Of a DNA stretch of 64,000 nt, positions 10,321-20,755 are shown one piece after another. The notes beneath the pieces are model-generated. The model made no database searches, had not been told where the DNA came from, and worked only from the letters and a program-made list of their open reading frames with translations. The translations under genes and the position numbers were made by a program. This DNA comes from Phytophthora colocasiae (lineage: Eukaryota; Oomycota; Peronosporomycetes; Peronosporales; Peronosporaceae): positions 496,001-560,000 of the forward strand of contig JAGKQI010000086.1 of the NCBI GenBank assembly GCA_018806915.1. The letters run 5' to 3'. Position 1 is the first letter of the stretch, and every line of letters begins with the position of its first letter.

Positions 10321-11772
10321 TGTGTGGTCGTTAAGTGCTGAGTCAAGTAATTCTTCGACCTTAGTATCTCGTGGTGCCTCTCCTGGGATGTTGGCTAACG
10401 CTGTCAGCAGAAATTGCTTCTACTCCGTTCAAATCAGGAAACAGCACGCGCTCTAACGGCGGAGAGTGATCTTGGGCTGGAAGCTGTGAATGAGGAGATC
10501 CATTCGCATATTGGAGCTCGCGAGCAGCCGTTCGCGTTACAGCAGATACCAGTCCAGGAGTTCGATTTGCGATAGGTGTCGGGTTTACTGGTGTTGTACG
10601 AGTGGAGTTTACCGGTGTGGCAATGCGCTGCCGTTCTCGAGGATAACCGTTCGAAGCAGCTTTTTGGAGCTTCTTGGTATCGCTCTTTCCAGGCGGTTTT
10701 TATTACGAACGTACTGGCGCATTATCTGGTGCTTCATGGTTTTTTCGATTGCCATTCGATTGCGTCTTGGTGTCTGGATCAGCGCAAGCTCGCTGAAAAA
10801 ACGCTCACATGTTGCCGTGTTAACGGCAATGGACAAGATTGTGAGAGCAAGTACCGGAAGTTTGGAATTCATTTTCGTATTTTTCTCGTATTCCCAAAAC
10901 GTTGACACAACGTCGCAGTTGAAGTCGACAAAGCGTGAAGTCGTATAAGTCCCTTGTATCCAAGCCAACATTTCGCCACGTAACCCGCTGTCATCTTTAT
11001 TTACAAAGCGACGATAGTAGTATTGCGCAAACTGACAAACATCATCCAGCTCGGTAAGCACAGTCGGTGGTAGACTTCTGGCGTTTACGATATACTCAGG
11101 ATGAAGAAAGAACCCAAGGATGGATAGAGGTTGTTCACAGGCATTCCATCGCGTTTCAACTAAGTCAGTGAGAGAGTCACCCAACTCTGTAGACGCAAAC
11201 CCACGATAGATATCCATGAATGAGATAACCACATCGGCCACTGTGTTTTCGTCCCTTTGGAGACGGAAAAAAGCCAAACACAAGGGCCGAACAATTTTCT
11301 CCGCCGTCTCCAACTTCGTCTTGAAATCAAAATCCCCTAAAACACGAATCTTGTCCGTGAGATCGGGGCTGCTCCGATACGTGAAGGCCATATCTTCTAA
11401 GGCTCCGCGTACACGAAGCAACGATGCAAAGCAGGCTTGCATTGAGTTCCACCTAGTTTCGCATAGCGTAAAAACGGCAAAACTATCACCGTAACGCTTC
11501 ACCATTGCTTTAGCAGCCCGAACCAACCATTTAGATGTAGAAGTGTTCAGACAACTTGCAACTCCTGCAGCATCTTCGGAAACCTTTTTAAACGGTGTTT
11601 TTAAAACGGCTTTCACCAGATTGTTTACATCGTGTGCGAAGCAATGGAGGAAGGCAATATTTGGGAAGCGAGGAGCCAATATACGACGGGCTCGGCTGCA
11701 TTGACCCGCGCCGTCAGTTACCACGGCACCTACGTTCCACTCCGATGCCAAAAGCTCATCAATAACCCCCTC

Positions 11773-12225
11773 TGTAACGGGGTTACACGTACAAGTGGCT
11801 GCACCACTTGTAACTCTAACAGTTGCGATAACTGTTAGAGGTTGGAATTGGGCCTCAGACCTTGGTGTGCTGTACACACCAATGGCTACATACGCGAACC
11901 ACATCATTGGGTGGTTCGTATGCATTTGAGCCTGTTATTGGTAGAAAGTAAGGGATTTCTACCTATCATTGAGCGGATTTTCTGCCAACCACACGTTGGC
12001 AGAGCCTTTAGAAATAGATCAATCAGTTTTTAGGAGGTTCCATAATGGCTTCGTGCCAAATTCAATAACAGTTCTCATTTTTACGGTATTTTGCAGTTTA
12101 ATTTAGTTATATTTGATTAAATTATACTTAAATTTAAGAAAATTAAGTCTATTCTAATTGCACGCTTCCTCATACACGTAAGCGCACGTGTACGCCACCT
12201 AATAGACCTAAGCAGACCCATTACA
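11773..12225 (+). repeat. Solo LTR of the G1 family (453 bp), TSD CCCTC
   Basis: Reverse orientation copy of the LTR at 3513-3972, from TGTAACGGGG to CCATTACA. It is flanked by a perfect 5-bp duplication CCCTC (11768-11772 and 12226-12230). A solo LTR arises by recombination between the two LTRs of a full element. It interrupts the hAT transposase between QMEG and VIDELL. Confidence 0.93.
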
Positions 12226-12379
12226 CCCTCCATCTGCCCAGCAATTGCAAGACCGTCATGTCGATCGTCAGTCGCCCTTAAATCGTAAGTCAAAATTCGT
12301 CCAAACAATGAAATTACACATCCCAGGACGTGTAACTTCGCGATCGTTTCCCACACATCCGACAAGAAATTAACCCTTC

Positions 12380-13775
12380 TGTGGTGAAGTGGATGAGTGA
12401 ATTTCCTGGAAAAGGCAATCCCAGCCACGAAGCCGAAGAGAGCCGGGCCAAGCGACAAGGGCGATCTGTGATACCCAGATCTGGCGAATCAGACGAAGAC
12501 ACGACAGACCCCGTCAAGAACAGGCGATGGGACACCCGCTGCGGGTCGCGGCAAGAGCTATGGGACGGGAAGATCAAAGGCGCCCCACGGAATCAACAAC
12601 TGTGAAACTCTCTATGGAAGTGATCCGAGCCTACGGTCGACCCGACGTATCGAGTAGGTGCAAATTGACCTGATCGCTGCCCTCCAGACGATTATACAGC
12701 CGGGCCTTGCGGTGATCACCGTCTTCGATCAAGTATAGGATTGGCCTCGACCCAGCTCAGACCAAGGACCGACTCGACGACTGGAACACCTCCGACAGCC
12801 TGATCCCGACTCCTCGGGCGAAGATTACGCGGGATCACCGGGAGATCTAGTCCCGGTTAAGCGCGAGGTCAAGTCCCGGCTAAGTGCGAGATCGACCCCG
12901 GATCAAGATCAGCTCCAGTTTCAACAACGGACTCTTCTAACGGCCTGATCCTGGATCTTCGGATGATGATCAAGCGGGATCACGCGGTGATCGGCTCCCG
13001 AGTAAGTACGAGATCAAGACCCGGTTAAGTACGAAATCGGTGCGCGATCAGGGTTAGGGGAACCAGGTTTGAGATCAGCCATGTAGCCAGTGTCGAGTAA
13101 TCGTAGGATAGTAAATCAGGATTGGACTAGTAGGCATAGGAATAACCATAAACAGAATCGAATTTGCCCTGAACCACTCAAGTATCTTCGCTACGCCTGG
13201 AGCCGGGAATTACATTGGCCCTACAAGCGTCTGGAAGGTAAGGATACGTGACCTAGTATAGCGGGTAAGACTGGATAATATATAGGCCAGCTTTGCCCTA
13301 TCTAGTGAACTATCCTTTAAGTGCATACCTCGGATCGGAAGGAATTGGTTGTTTGGCCTAACGATCCCATCGAATCTCGCCCCCTCAAGACCCCCGTTAT
13401 TGGAAGCGGAAAACAACGGAAAGGAAGGGACCGGATCCCGAATAGTGGACTATTGGAAGACCTGGATCAAGGACCAGGCACCCGGATCAAGGCTCGAGAA
13501 CTCGCCTACGACCGGGATCAAGTACCCCGAGGTGGAGTGAAGAACTGCCACGCCACTTCAAACCCCTGCGTCACGCAAGACCTTCTTCCGACCTACAGGA
13601 CACCTTCAGAAGTCACCTGGAAGAGCGTAACCCGCCTACCGACGGGTACACAAGGTGAAACTACACACAGCTAGATCACGGGTCATCAGGGGACTCCCTC
13701 CGTTAGTCGGTGTCTGGGCGCAAGTGGTGATCGAGACCTGCCTTAACGAGATTTCGGCAGATCCGCTCCACCACA
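12380..13775 (+). repeat. Solo LTR related to elements A/B (1396 bp), TSD CTTC
   Basis: Starts TGTGGTGAAG and ends GCTCCACCACA like the A/B LTRs and aligns with them over most of its length, but with many differences, so it belongs to an older or sister subfamily. The 4-bp duplication CTTC (12376-12379 and 13776-13779) matches the 4-bp TSDs of A and B. It shares their GATC richness. It interrupts the hAT gene upstream of RVNFLSDVWET. Confidence 0.88.
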
Positions 13776-13994
13776 CTTCCACAACTTCGATTCTGAATTG
13801 CTCGAACCCTGTCACGTTGTTCCATCGAATGCATCCCGGAGTATTCGTTGAGCACTCTACCGCTCAAGGCGTGGCGGTGCGGTGCGGAATAGCTCCGATA
13901 CCTCCACAACGAACATTCAAAAATACTAACAAACGTCTCAATGACATCAGCTCCACAAATGAGTCAGGCAGCAATGCTTCAGCTTGATATTCCA

Positions 13995-14450
13995 TGTAAT
14001 AGGTCTACCTAGACCTATTAGGTGGCGTACGCGTGCGCTTACGTGTATGAGGAAGCGTGCAAGTAGAATAGACTTAATTTAAGTATAATTATTTAAATAA
14101 GTATAATTAAATCAAATAAAACTAAATTAACTGCAAAATACCGTAAAAATGAGAACTGTTATTGAATTTGGCACAAGCCAATTATGGATCCTAAAACTGT
14201 TTAGTCTATTTCTAAAGGAACTGCCAATGTGTGGTTGGCAGAAACTCTTCTCTGTGATTGGTAGAAATCCCTTGCTTTCTACCAATAACATGCAAAAATG
14301 CATACGAACCACCCAATGATGTGGTTCGCCCATGTAGCCAATGGTGTGTACAGCACACCAAGGTTTGAGGTCCCTTTCCAACCTCTAACAGTTATCACAA
14401 CTGTTAGAGTTACAAGTGGTGTATCCACTTGTACGTGTAACCCCGTTACA
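13995..14450 (-). repeat. Solo LTR of the G1 family (456 bp), TSD TTCCA
   Basis: Same orientation as the LTR at 3513-3972, TGTAATAGG to CCCCGTTACA, flanked by a perfect TTCCA duplication (13990-13994 and 14451-14455). This is the third LTR inside the hAT transposase gene. Confidence 0.93.
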
Positions 14451-14833
14451 TTCCAGCAACAAACGCCAAAACATCATTTTTTTTCTGCAGAAGTAAATTC
14501 CGGTGGCGACGTGCACTGTTGTTTGTTGGCACCATCGTGCTGATTCATGTTAGCACTCTGCTCGCTTTGAAACATGTTCCCTGTGGCCCCTGAATAGTAT
14601 GAGCAGTCTGACAAGTGCCTTTGCCAGGCTTCTTTGCGTCCATGGACATGTGTAGGGAACGGTATCGTCGCTCAGTCCTGAACATGAGCCGCGTAGCAGT
14701 ATTTACACACTGTCCATCACATGGTCTTGCTGCACTGCTCGTTTAAACGGTAAAAGTTTGTGCTGAGGGCACTTGGAGGTCGTCCACGCTTGGCCAGGGC
14801 TGGTGCGTCCTGCAAGCCAGGCAGTAGGTCCAT

Positions 14834-15166
14834 GTGAGCGTTGTAGATCACTTCACAAATGCAGGCAGCAGCAGCGATGATGTAGCGTAGCTTCAATACG
14901 TCAACAATGTGAAAAGGCTTTGCAAAAATGTTTTTAATGCCGTATAAAATCATTTTTACAAAAAGATGTAAAAATGTGAAAACAAAAATGCGCAACCTCA
15001 AATCACGTGTGGACCAAGCGGAAACGCCAGGGACCGTTTTTTTTTTCACGCAAAAGCACTCTTCTTAAGTACGATACCGAGTTATGAATACCGGTATTTT
15101 TGCCACTGTAGGTATTGTACCGAGCACATACCGGTACAATACCGACATGAGACTTGGACAAAGTAT
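14834..15166 (+). other. Upstream region of CRN1; hAT 5' end remnants
   Basis: Lies between the hAT start and the CRN1 promoter. It contains a perfect 10-bp palindrome ATACCGGTAT (15088-15097) and a second TACCGGTA (15129-15136) about 35-40 bp apart. They could be protein-binding sites or remains of a repeat; nothing further is recognisable. Confidence 0.4.
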
Positions 15167-15185
15167 TCTCATTCCGAAAATTTCC
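15167..15185 (+). promoter_or_regulatory. Oomycete-type initiator of CRN1
   Basis: TCTCATTCCGAAAATTTCC begins 36 bp before the CRN1 ATG. It resembles the oomycete core promoter (CTCATTYY followed by an AT-rich flanking element) in sequence and distance, with small mismatches. This supports 15203 as the start codon and suggests a transcribed gene. Confidence 0.55.
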
Positions 15186-15202
15186 ACCGACTGCAAAAGA
15201 GA

Positions 15203-17701
15203 ATGGTTGTGCTAATAGCCTACGCGTTTGTGGGGGACAAAGGAAGCGCTTTCTTCGTCGAGCTCAACGAAGGCGATTTGGTTGGGCACTTGAAGAAGAA
15301 AATTAAGGAAACGCATGAGAACGACTTGAGGGGTGTCGATGCTGGTAGCCTGGAGCTCTTTCTCACGAAGAAGAACAAGGACGATAAAGTATGGCTACTC
15401 ACGGAGAACCAAGTTCGGAACGGGGGGATGGATACGGATGGATTCATGCTACTTTATGCAGGGGCTGCTCTTGCGGATACTGGACTATCAGCGTCGCAAC
15501 TGAAACGAACCGATGAGGAAAGGCAGAAAGCTGTGATAGGAGATGGTCCTGTGAACGTACTGGTGAAGTTGCAGACATCTCCGCTAGGAGTGAGAAGAAG
15601 AATGCTGGAGATGGATCAAGAGGCCTTGCAGAGTTGGACAAAGAAGCAAAGAGCTGACACACCTAAATGGAAGTGGGTGGAAAAGGAGCCAACGTTTTTT
15701 CTCGACGATGATAAAATGTTCTTTGTGAACCGTGGTCTCGCGATGGACCAGCTTACCTCCATCAACAAGAAGAAGTTCAATCGTGCACTGCAAGAAACGG
15801 GTGCCCAGTGGAAAATCCCTCTCATTGACAACGTCTTTGGCCTCGGGAAGTCCACGTTTGGTCAAAACTACATTCGGAAATGCCGCGAAACATGGCAAGC
15901 TAAAGTGGACGCAAATCCAGAGAAGCTTAGAAACCCAGAAGGGTTTATGCCAGTGTTATGTCAGTGCCACACGATCCACATTACCCTGGAACCACGTTCC
16001 CTCGTGCCTGATGACCCGCAAGATGAAAATGAGATGGACAAGATAATTGTTAGGCTCATTTGCGATTATTTCGATGACAAATTCCAAGCCAGGCCTGACG
16101 CTCTCAGTGAAGGTTCTGTGGGAAAGATGCAGTCATCTGGAACGGTGTTGAAGAAATTGACTGCAGAAGTTGGCCCACTGTTCATCGTGTTGGACGAGAT
16201 TGGTCGTGGATTTCAAGCCAAGAATTTTGATAAATTCGGTCAGCGAGAACTATTCATGGAATTTTGTCGCGTGGTTCTCATGAAATGGCTGCTGATACCG
16301 AAGGTGTTTTTCCTCCTTGCTGGCCGCGCTTCATTTCTCAGCTATGTGGGTTTGAGACCGGAGCCGCGGCTAGAAGACATTCAGGAGAGCCCGTTCAATT
16401 TTTTCCGCCTCAGCCTTCATCGCCTTCCATGGGAGGCGATTGCGGACATTATTAAGAAGACGCTCGTTGACGAATTCGACAAGAAAACTATCCAGCAGCA
16501 CTTCGATCTTAACGCTGAACAAGTGGCCGAGGTTGCCCATAATCTGTTCGACGTAACACTTGGTCATCCACGATCGTTGCTCGCAGCATTTCAAAAGTGT
16601 CGCTCCTATGATGATCTGGTCCACTACAGTGAGACTGATATGCCTGACTGTATTGACTGGGTCGAATTTTCCAAACGCATAGCGAGTTATGCTGAGCCTC
16701 TTGAAACGATGATGTCATCTGCGATCGATTCGGAACCTGTCGACATGACAGACACCTGGGAAGACGATGGACGCAAGAAGGTCTCCTACGATACCATTGC
16801 CAACGGCGTTGGTATTGCGTGGGAAGGAACCTTGGGTGAGGCAACGCTGTATTTGCCACCGTTTATCCAACAAATGATTTTGGCTTTCCTCTACCCACTG
16901 AGGAAATATCTTCTCAAAGTCGCGAAGAGCAAAGTATCGCTTGATTACCCCGCTGTCTTTGAATGGGTTTGTTTGAAGCGCTTCCAAGAACTCTTTGACA
17001 AGAATATGAAGTCACACGGATGTCCAAAAGATACACTTCCCGGTTTTTTTACTGAGCAGCAGGAGTTTGGGAGGTGCACTGGGGTGCAGTTCTCTGAAGG
17101 TTGCCCCCTACCATTGCCAAAAATTGCGAAGAACGGGAGCTCAAAGCCAACACTTAACTCATCGACATCGTCTCCAGACAAGTGGCCGACTTTGATGACT
17201 TTGATCGACAGTATTCTTGTGGATGACCACCGTTTGAATCTGAAAGCTCTTCCGAAGTCAGCATCGGCAGACGCCATCCTGATGACACAAATCGAGAACA
17301 CTACGTTGACGAAGAAGACTACGTTGACGGTCGGCCTTGCAGTTAAAAACTATAAGCCAGGCACATCATTCACGGAGAAAATGTTGACAAAGGAGATCGA
17401 GATATTCAACAGGATGTTCAGCACCTCTGACGACCGACTAAACGTCCTGATTGTGTGCTCAACGAATTATTCGGCTGTCCTCAAAAAGAACTTTGGTGAA
17501 GAGGGTGGTGGTCACTCGGCCGTCTATCCCAGTGACGCTTACGTGTACAGTTTTCCTCATGTACACGAGGTCATTCTGCTGAATTTGTCGACGTCGGAAC
17601 TGCGTGCAAAGTTTTTTGGCATCCACAACAGCAAAGACGAAGCTCTTCGGACGGCACTGGAAGGCATCATCGAGAAAGCAGAAGTGGAATTTGATGACTA
17701 G
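15203..17701 (+). CDS. Crinkler (CRN)-type effector CRN1, NTPase plus nuclease-like C-terminus
   Basis: Intact 832-aa ORF. Crinklers are secreted oomycete proteins that enter plant cells and mostly act in the nucleus. The N-terminus (about 1-60) is the ubiquitin-like header, with LELFLTKK (51-57) in place of the usual LFLAK; no classical signal peptide is obvious, as in many CRNs. Residues about 60-125 correspond to the DWL-type linker region, ending VNVLVKLQ where HVLVVVP is usual. The long C-terminal part has a P-loop-like FGLGKST (212-218) lacking the first Walker Gly, and a Walker-B-like LFIVLDEIG (327-334). Near the C-terminus SADAILMTQ and TVGLAVKNY could form a PD-(D/E)XK-type nuclease core. 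That NTPase-nuclease architecture is known for CRNs; the domain calls here rest on motif inspection. A close paralogue (CRN2) lies at the window end in opposite orientation. Confidence 0.88.
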   Translation: MVVLIAYAFVGDKGSAFFVELNEGDLVGHLKKKIKETHENDLRGVDAGSLELFLTKKNKDDKVWLLTENQVRNGGMDTDGFMLLYAGAALADTGLSASQLKRTDEERQKAVIGDGPVNVLVKLQTSPLGVRRRMLEMDQEALQSWTKKQRADTPKWKWVEKEPTFFLDDDKMFFVNRGLAMDQLTSINKKKFNRALQETGAQWKIPLIDNVFGLGKSTFGQNYIRKCRETWQAKVDANPEKLRNPEGFMPVLCQCHTIHITLEPRSLVPDDPQDENEMDKIIVRLICDYFDDKFQARPDALSEGSVGKMQSSGTVLKKLTAEVGPLFIVLDEIGRGFQAKNFDKFGQRELFMEFCRVVLMKWLLIPKVFFLLAGRASFLSYVGLRPEPRLEDIQESPFNFFRLSLHRLPWEAIADIIKKTLVDEFDKKTIQQHFDLNAEQVAEVAHNLFDVTLGHPRSLLAAFQKCRSYDDLVHYSETDMPDCIDWVEFSKRIASYAEPLETMMSSAIDSEPVDMTDTWEDDGRKKVSYDTIANGVGIAWEGTLGEATLYLPPFIQQMILAFLYPLRKYLLKVAKSKVSLDYPAVFEWVCLKRFQELFDKNMKSHGCPKDTLPGFFTEQQEFGRCTGVQFSEGCPLPLPKIAKNGSSKPTLNSSTSSPDKWPTLMTLIDSILVDDHRLNLKALPKSASADAILMTQIENTTLTKKTTLTVGLAVKNYKPGTSFTEKMLTKEIEIFNRMFSTSDDRLNVLIVCSTNYSAVLKKNFGEEGGGHSAVYPSDAYVYSFPHVHEVILLNLSTSELRAKFFGIHNSKDEALRTALEGIIEKAEVEFDD

Positions 17702-17705
17702 ATGC

Positions 17706-17770
17706 GAAACTTGATAAGGGATGGAGTGCTAGCTAGGTTGTGTGAGCTAAGTGGCACGAATTACTTTTGG
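17706..17770 (+). repeat. 3' flank of CRN1, repeated inverted at 20455-20525
   Basis: The sequence just after the CRN1 stop (ACTTGATAAGGGATGGAGTG and on to GAATTAC) recurs in reverse complement at 20455-20525, where it is the 3' flank of CRN2. It shows that the duplication producing the two CRN genes included about 65 bp of 3' flank. Confidence 0.85.
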
Positions 17771-17813
17771 ATTCATTTCATCTCTTGTGCATTGTTATTT
17801 TACAGGTTCTTTA

Positions 17814-17835
17814 CCCCCCCCCCCCCCCCCCCCCC
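17814..17835. repeat. Poly-C tract (22 C)
   Basis: An uninterrupted run of 22 C between the CRN1 3' flank and the truncated transporter. It marks the junction between the duplicated CRN unit and foreign sequence. Its exact length may be an assembly or sequencing uncertainty. Confidence 0.9.
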
Positions 17836-17837
17836 TA

Positions 17838-18619
17838 CCCCGACTGAAGTGTTACGACAGCTTGATACGGCGACAAGAAGCTCGGAAAACGTTTGGCAAG
17901 TCAGGAAGGTCTCAGCGTCTTCAAAGAGCCACAACTGACGCATCCAGCGTTGAATCCATTAGCCTCAGGACCATCTTCAAAGGCGTCCAGACTCTCCCGT
18001 CCATGCTCACAGTATACGCCGCCATCATGTTCTTCGTGCTGTACGGGTACTCGGCCTACAACGGCAACAAGGGGCAGTTCTTCGGTCTGGAAGTGTACGG
18101 CGGTAGTGCAGCCAACGCCGACTCGTGCAACCCCTGCTCAACCGAACAGATCGCGTACAACGAAGGAGTGAGCAAGGCCAGTGGACTCGGCGACCTGCTC
18201 TTCAACATCGTGGGCTACGTCTTCTCTTGGATGCTGCCGTTCCTAGTGCGTCAGTTTGGAGCTCGCTGGGTTCTGGCTTGCTCGATGCTGGCCCAGGCGC
18301 TGCTCATGGCCATGGCCTTCTGCTCCAGCTTGGGCTTTGACCTTTTCGTGGTGGCTATTCTGTCGGTGGCCCAGGGCGCCGCCTTCGCACTCATGGTGCC
18401 CACTATCATCCACGTCTTCGGTGGTCGGAGTGACGTAGACATCGGCATGTACGTGGGCGTGCTCAACTCGGCCAATTGCTTCGGACAATTGCTCAACTAC
18501 GCCATCGGCTCGGCTCTGGTGCAAACATCACTGGGCTACAAGCTGCCGGTGTTTCTTGGAGCTTCTTGGGCTTCCTTGTTGCTGCCTTCCTCTTTAAGGT
18601 GAAGATGCACTCCATGTGA
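17838..18619 (+). pseudogene. Truncated MFS transporter, C-terminal half (SLC45/sucrose-transporter-like)
   Basis: A frame open from about 17838 to 18602 encodes several hydrophobic helices: MLTVYAAIMFFVLYGYSAYN, LFNIVGYVFSWMLPFLV, WVLACSMLAQALLMAMAF, FVVAILSVAQGAAFALMVP and MYVGVLNSANCFGQLLNYAI. The last segment resembles the motif of sugar/H+ symporters of the SLC45 group; this assignment is tentative. The N-terminal half is missing and no start codon is convincing. Near 18560 a one-base change shifts the frame; the original C-terminus can be read to FLFKVKMHSM and a stop at 18617-18619. The fragment begins just after the poly-C tract, so it was probably truncated by the rearrangement that placed CRN1 here. 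Confidence 0.6.
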
Positions 18620-18746
18620 GAACAGCCGTCCAATTCCATGTAAGATAGCGGCTGAGTCCTAACAGATTCAAACATACTGAATATACCAACCTTTGTTTAG
18701 GAGTGCATCGTGAGCATTATCCCTTTTGCACATCACAACGTTACCT

Positions 18747-20358
18747 TCACTTTGCGTCAGGCTTTACCACCTTCGCTGCAGTAGCAGTAACTGCAGCCGT
18801 GTGGGCCAACAGAGCGGCAGTAGGACCCGAACTCTTGGTGACAACAGGTTTCTGAGCTGTTGTTGCAACTGCTACAGGTTTCGATGGAGTCGGAGCGAGA
18901 GGCTTCGCGTTGTTGCCACCCATTGCCTTCTGCCAGATACGTCCGCGCACCACCTCCCGGTTAAATCGCTCAATGTCGTGAGCTGCAAGTGTCTGGCACT
19001 GACGCCGAACATCCGCAGGTGCCTCTCCAAATCGACGCTGGACATCAGCCGCAGTCAAGGTAAACCTCGCACCAGGCGTTCGTAGTCCAAGTTCTTGTCG
19101 AAGTCGCAACTCAAAGAACTCCAGCTCAGATCGAGCACGTTGTGCAGCAGGAGGAGGCGTCGTAGACGGCGTGAAGGTGCGTGGGGGTGTCGATACTGGA
19201 GGCGTCAGCTTGGGCATTTTAGCCATAACAGAACTCGTTGCTGGTGCAATTGGCTTCCGTTTCAGCTCTGCTGAAACTTGGCCTGCAACATTTACCCGAG
19301 CTTGTGCTGGCGGGTTCGGCTTCCGTCTGAGGAATCTGGAGGCCACGAACGTCAATGGCAGCGCGTCTTTCGGTCCAAAAGGACGGTGCCAGGCGTCTGG
19401 TGCCCCCGTCGGAAGCGTGTACGTCGGACACAGTCGCACCGACACCTCACTCTGCTTTTCCTGTGCATCTGAAACCTCGTCCTCGTGTTTCTTCTCCTGT
19501 TCTGCTGCTGCCTTGTCATTTTCTGCACTGGAAGTTCCCTGTTCTTTCACCTCTTCGGTCAATTTCTCAGCTGCAGTCTCTTCAACCTTGTCCTTTCCAG
19601 CTTCTGCTCTTCTATTAGCCACTTGGACATTGATTTCCTTTGGAGTTTTGACGAAATCCTCCTCATCGGAATCTGGCAGCAATTCATCCGATTCGACCAC
19701 CGGAATTTCACCATAAGCCAGGAATTTCCACAGCAATTGACACTCTTGGGGTGTTAACTGTAGCTTATGTGTTGTCTCCATCTTCTTGGCCACTGGTTCC
19801 CACTTGATAAAGGCTGTAAACAGCATTTCAAGTTAGTTTACACTTTAGTTTACCATAATGTAACCCCAAGTGTAACCCACCTGGAGATTTGTTCTCTTCC
19901 AGCACTGTAGGAGCCAGCGTCTGCTTCTTCAACTGACTCATAATAACCTCACATAGTAACGCACATTCATGGCTCGAATACCTGCCCAAGACCTTGCCGT
20001 CGTCATGTAAACTTGAACGATCAGAGTGTAACACAGGGGTTACATTCGAGTTGGAGCCTGAATGTGCCGCTGCACGCAGTCTCCGCCTCTGGCCGTTGGG
20101 TCCAACGGAATCTACGATAGAAGTCGCAAGGTTTGATGACGCTGGCGACGTCACTGGGTCTTGAACAGACGAAGAATTGTGCGTGGAGGTGGGAGTGGAG
20201 GCGGGAGACGCTGAGTGGGTTACACGGCGCCGTTGAGAGCGACGAGCGGCGCTTGAAGGAGCGGGAGGGAGAGAGGCAGCAGCAGAGGCAGCTGCAGCCT
20301 TGGCACTGGGCTGGTGCTCGCGCTTGGAGCGCCGCAGCGACGGCTCCGATAGTTCCAT
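18747..20358 (-). CDS. Myb/SANT-like, possible nuclear protein, two exons
   Basis: Exon 1 is 20358-19881 and exon 2 is 19813-18747; the 67-bp intron (19814-19880) has GTGGGT and TTTACAG borders, and splicing keeps the frame (..LEENKSP then AFIKWEP..). Product 514 aa. The N-terminus is basic and low-complexity (MELSEPSLRRSKREHQPS), suggesting nuclear localisation. A helical region across the splice (HECALLCEVIMSQL, then LQLTPQECQLLWKFLAYG) looks like a Myb/SANT-type fold. A second helical block near the C-terminus (FFELRLRQELG, then QCQTLAAHDIERFNREV) vaguely resembles an HMG box. The middle is acidic, Lys/Glu-rich, and the tail is Ala/Pro/Thr-rich. No stops or frame breaks: it is the only clearly intact single-copy gene here apart from CRN1. 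Before the retrotransposon insertions it lay only about 170 bp downstream of the CRN2 stop. Function unknown. Confidence 0.7.
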
Positions 20359-20454
20359 GATGACTTGGGCTTTGGGGTTACGTTTCAGAATGTAACAAAA
20401 AAATGTAACATTTTGTGGTGCACATAATTTGTACCCGAAATGAAACCCATCCAT

Positions 20455-20525
20455 GCCAAATGTAATTCGTGCTACTTAGCTCACAGAACCTAGCTAGCAC
20501 TCCATCCCTTATCAAAAGTCTCGCA
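20455..20525 (-). repeat. 3' flank of CRN2, inverted copy of the CRN1 3' flank
   Basis: Reads on the minus strand as the continuation of CRN2 beyond its stop codon, but is now separated from it by the 32.9-kb Copia nest. It matches 17706-17770 closely. The last five bases TCGCA (20521-20525) are the left TSD copy of the Copia element. Confidence 0.85.
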
Positions 20526-20691
20526 TGTTGGAACCTCACCTTCCTGGCGCGGTTCCTTGCGCACTCTGGCAGGTAAAACGTAAAAGATAAAGTGAGATTC
20601 AGCAGACACTAACTACCGCTATCGCAGATTTATACCGCTGGTGGCAGCTGGCCGGTGCTACCGATCTCTGATCGGAGACCGCCTTTCAACA
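20526..20691 (-). repeat. 3' LTR of the Copia element (166 bp)
   Basis: TGTTGGAACC to TTTCAACA, with inverted ends TGTTG/CAACA. A purine-rich tract (GAGGAGGAG on the minus strand, 20692-20700) lies directly inside it, as expected for the polypurine tract. Confidence 0.93.
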
Positions 20692-20755
20692 CTCCTCCTC
20701 ATCGGCAGCGCCAAACAGCGGAAGATCTCCGTCCTCTCGAACTTATGCTGCAACT

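Larger units (their letters stand above)
10609..14833 (-). pseudogene. hAT-family transposase gene, split by three solo LTRs
   Basis: From the ATG at 14833 (MDLLPGLQDAPAL) the coding pieces are 14833-14451, 13994-13776, 12379-12226 and 11772-10609. They show an N-terminal GRPPSAL motif and a BED-like finger (CKYCYAAHV..GRKEAWQRHLSDC), a middle region (PHRHALSGRVLNEYS, then VIDELLASEWNVGAVVTDGA, probably carrying the second catalytic Asp), and the hAT C-terminal dimerisation region (VNTATCERFFSELALIQT). Removing each LTR with one TSD copy restores the reading frame across each junction, so insertions came after the gene was formed. Two in-frame stops near the finger and one frame change near 13880 show it is also decayed by point changes. 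The apparent ORF starting at 11925 begins in LTR sequence and is not a real N-terminus. Confidence 0.85.

Noticed and set aside
8683..10608. Helitron termini or a Rep domain
   Set aside because: No Rep motif (HUH) or 3' hairpin with CTRR could be read; only the helicase part is supported.
10609..11925. 438-aa ORF read as an intact hAT transposase
   Set aside because: The first about 50 codons lie in the solo LTR at 11773-12225; the true gene continues on the far side of that LTR.
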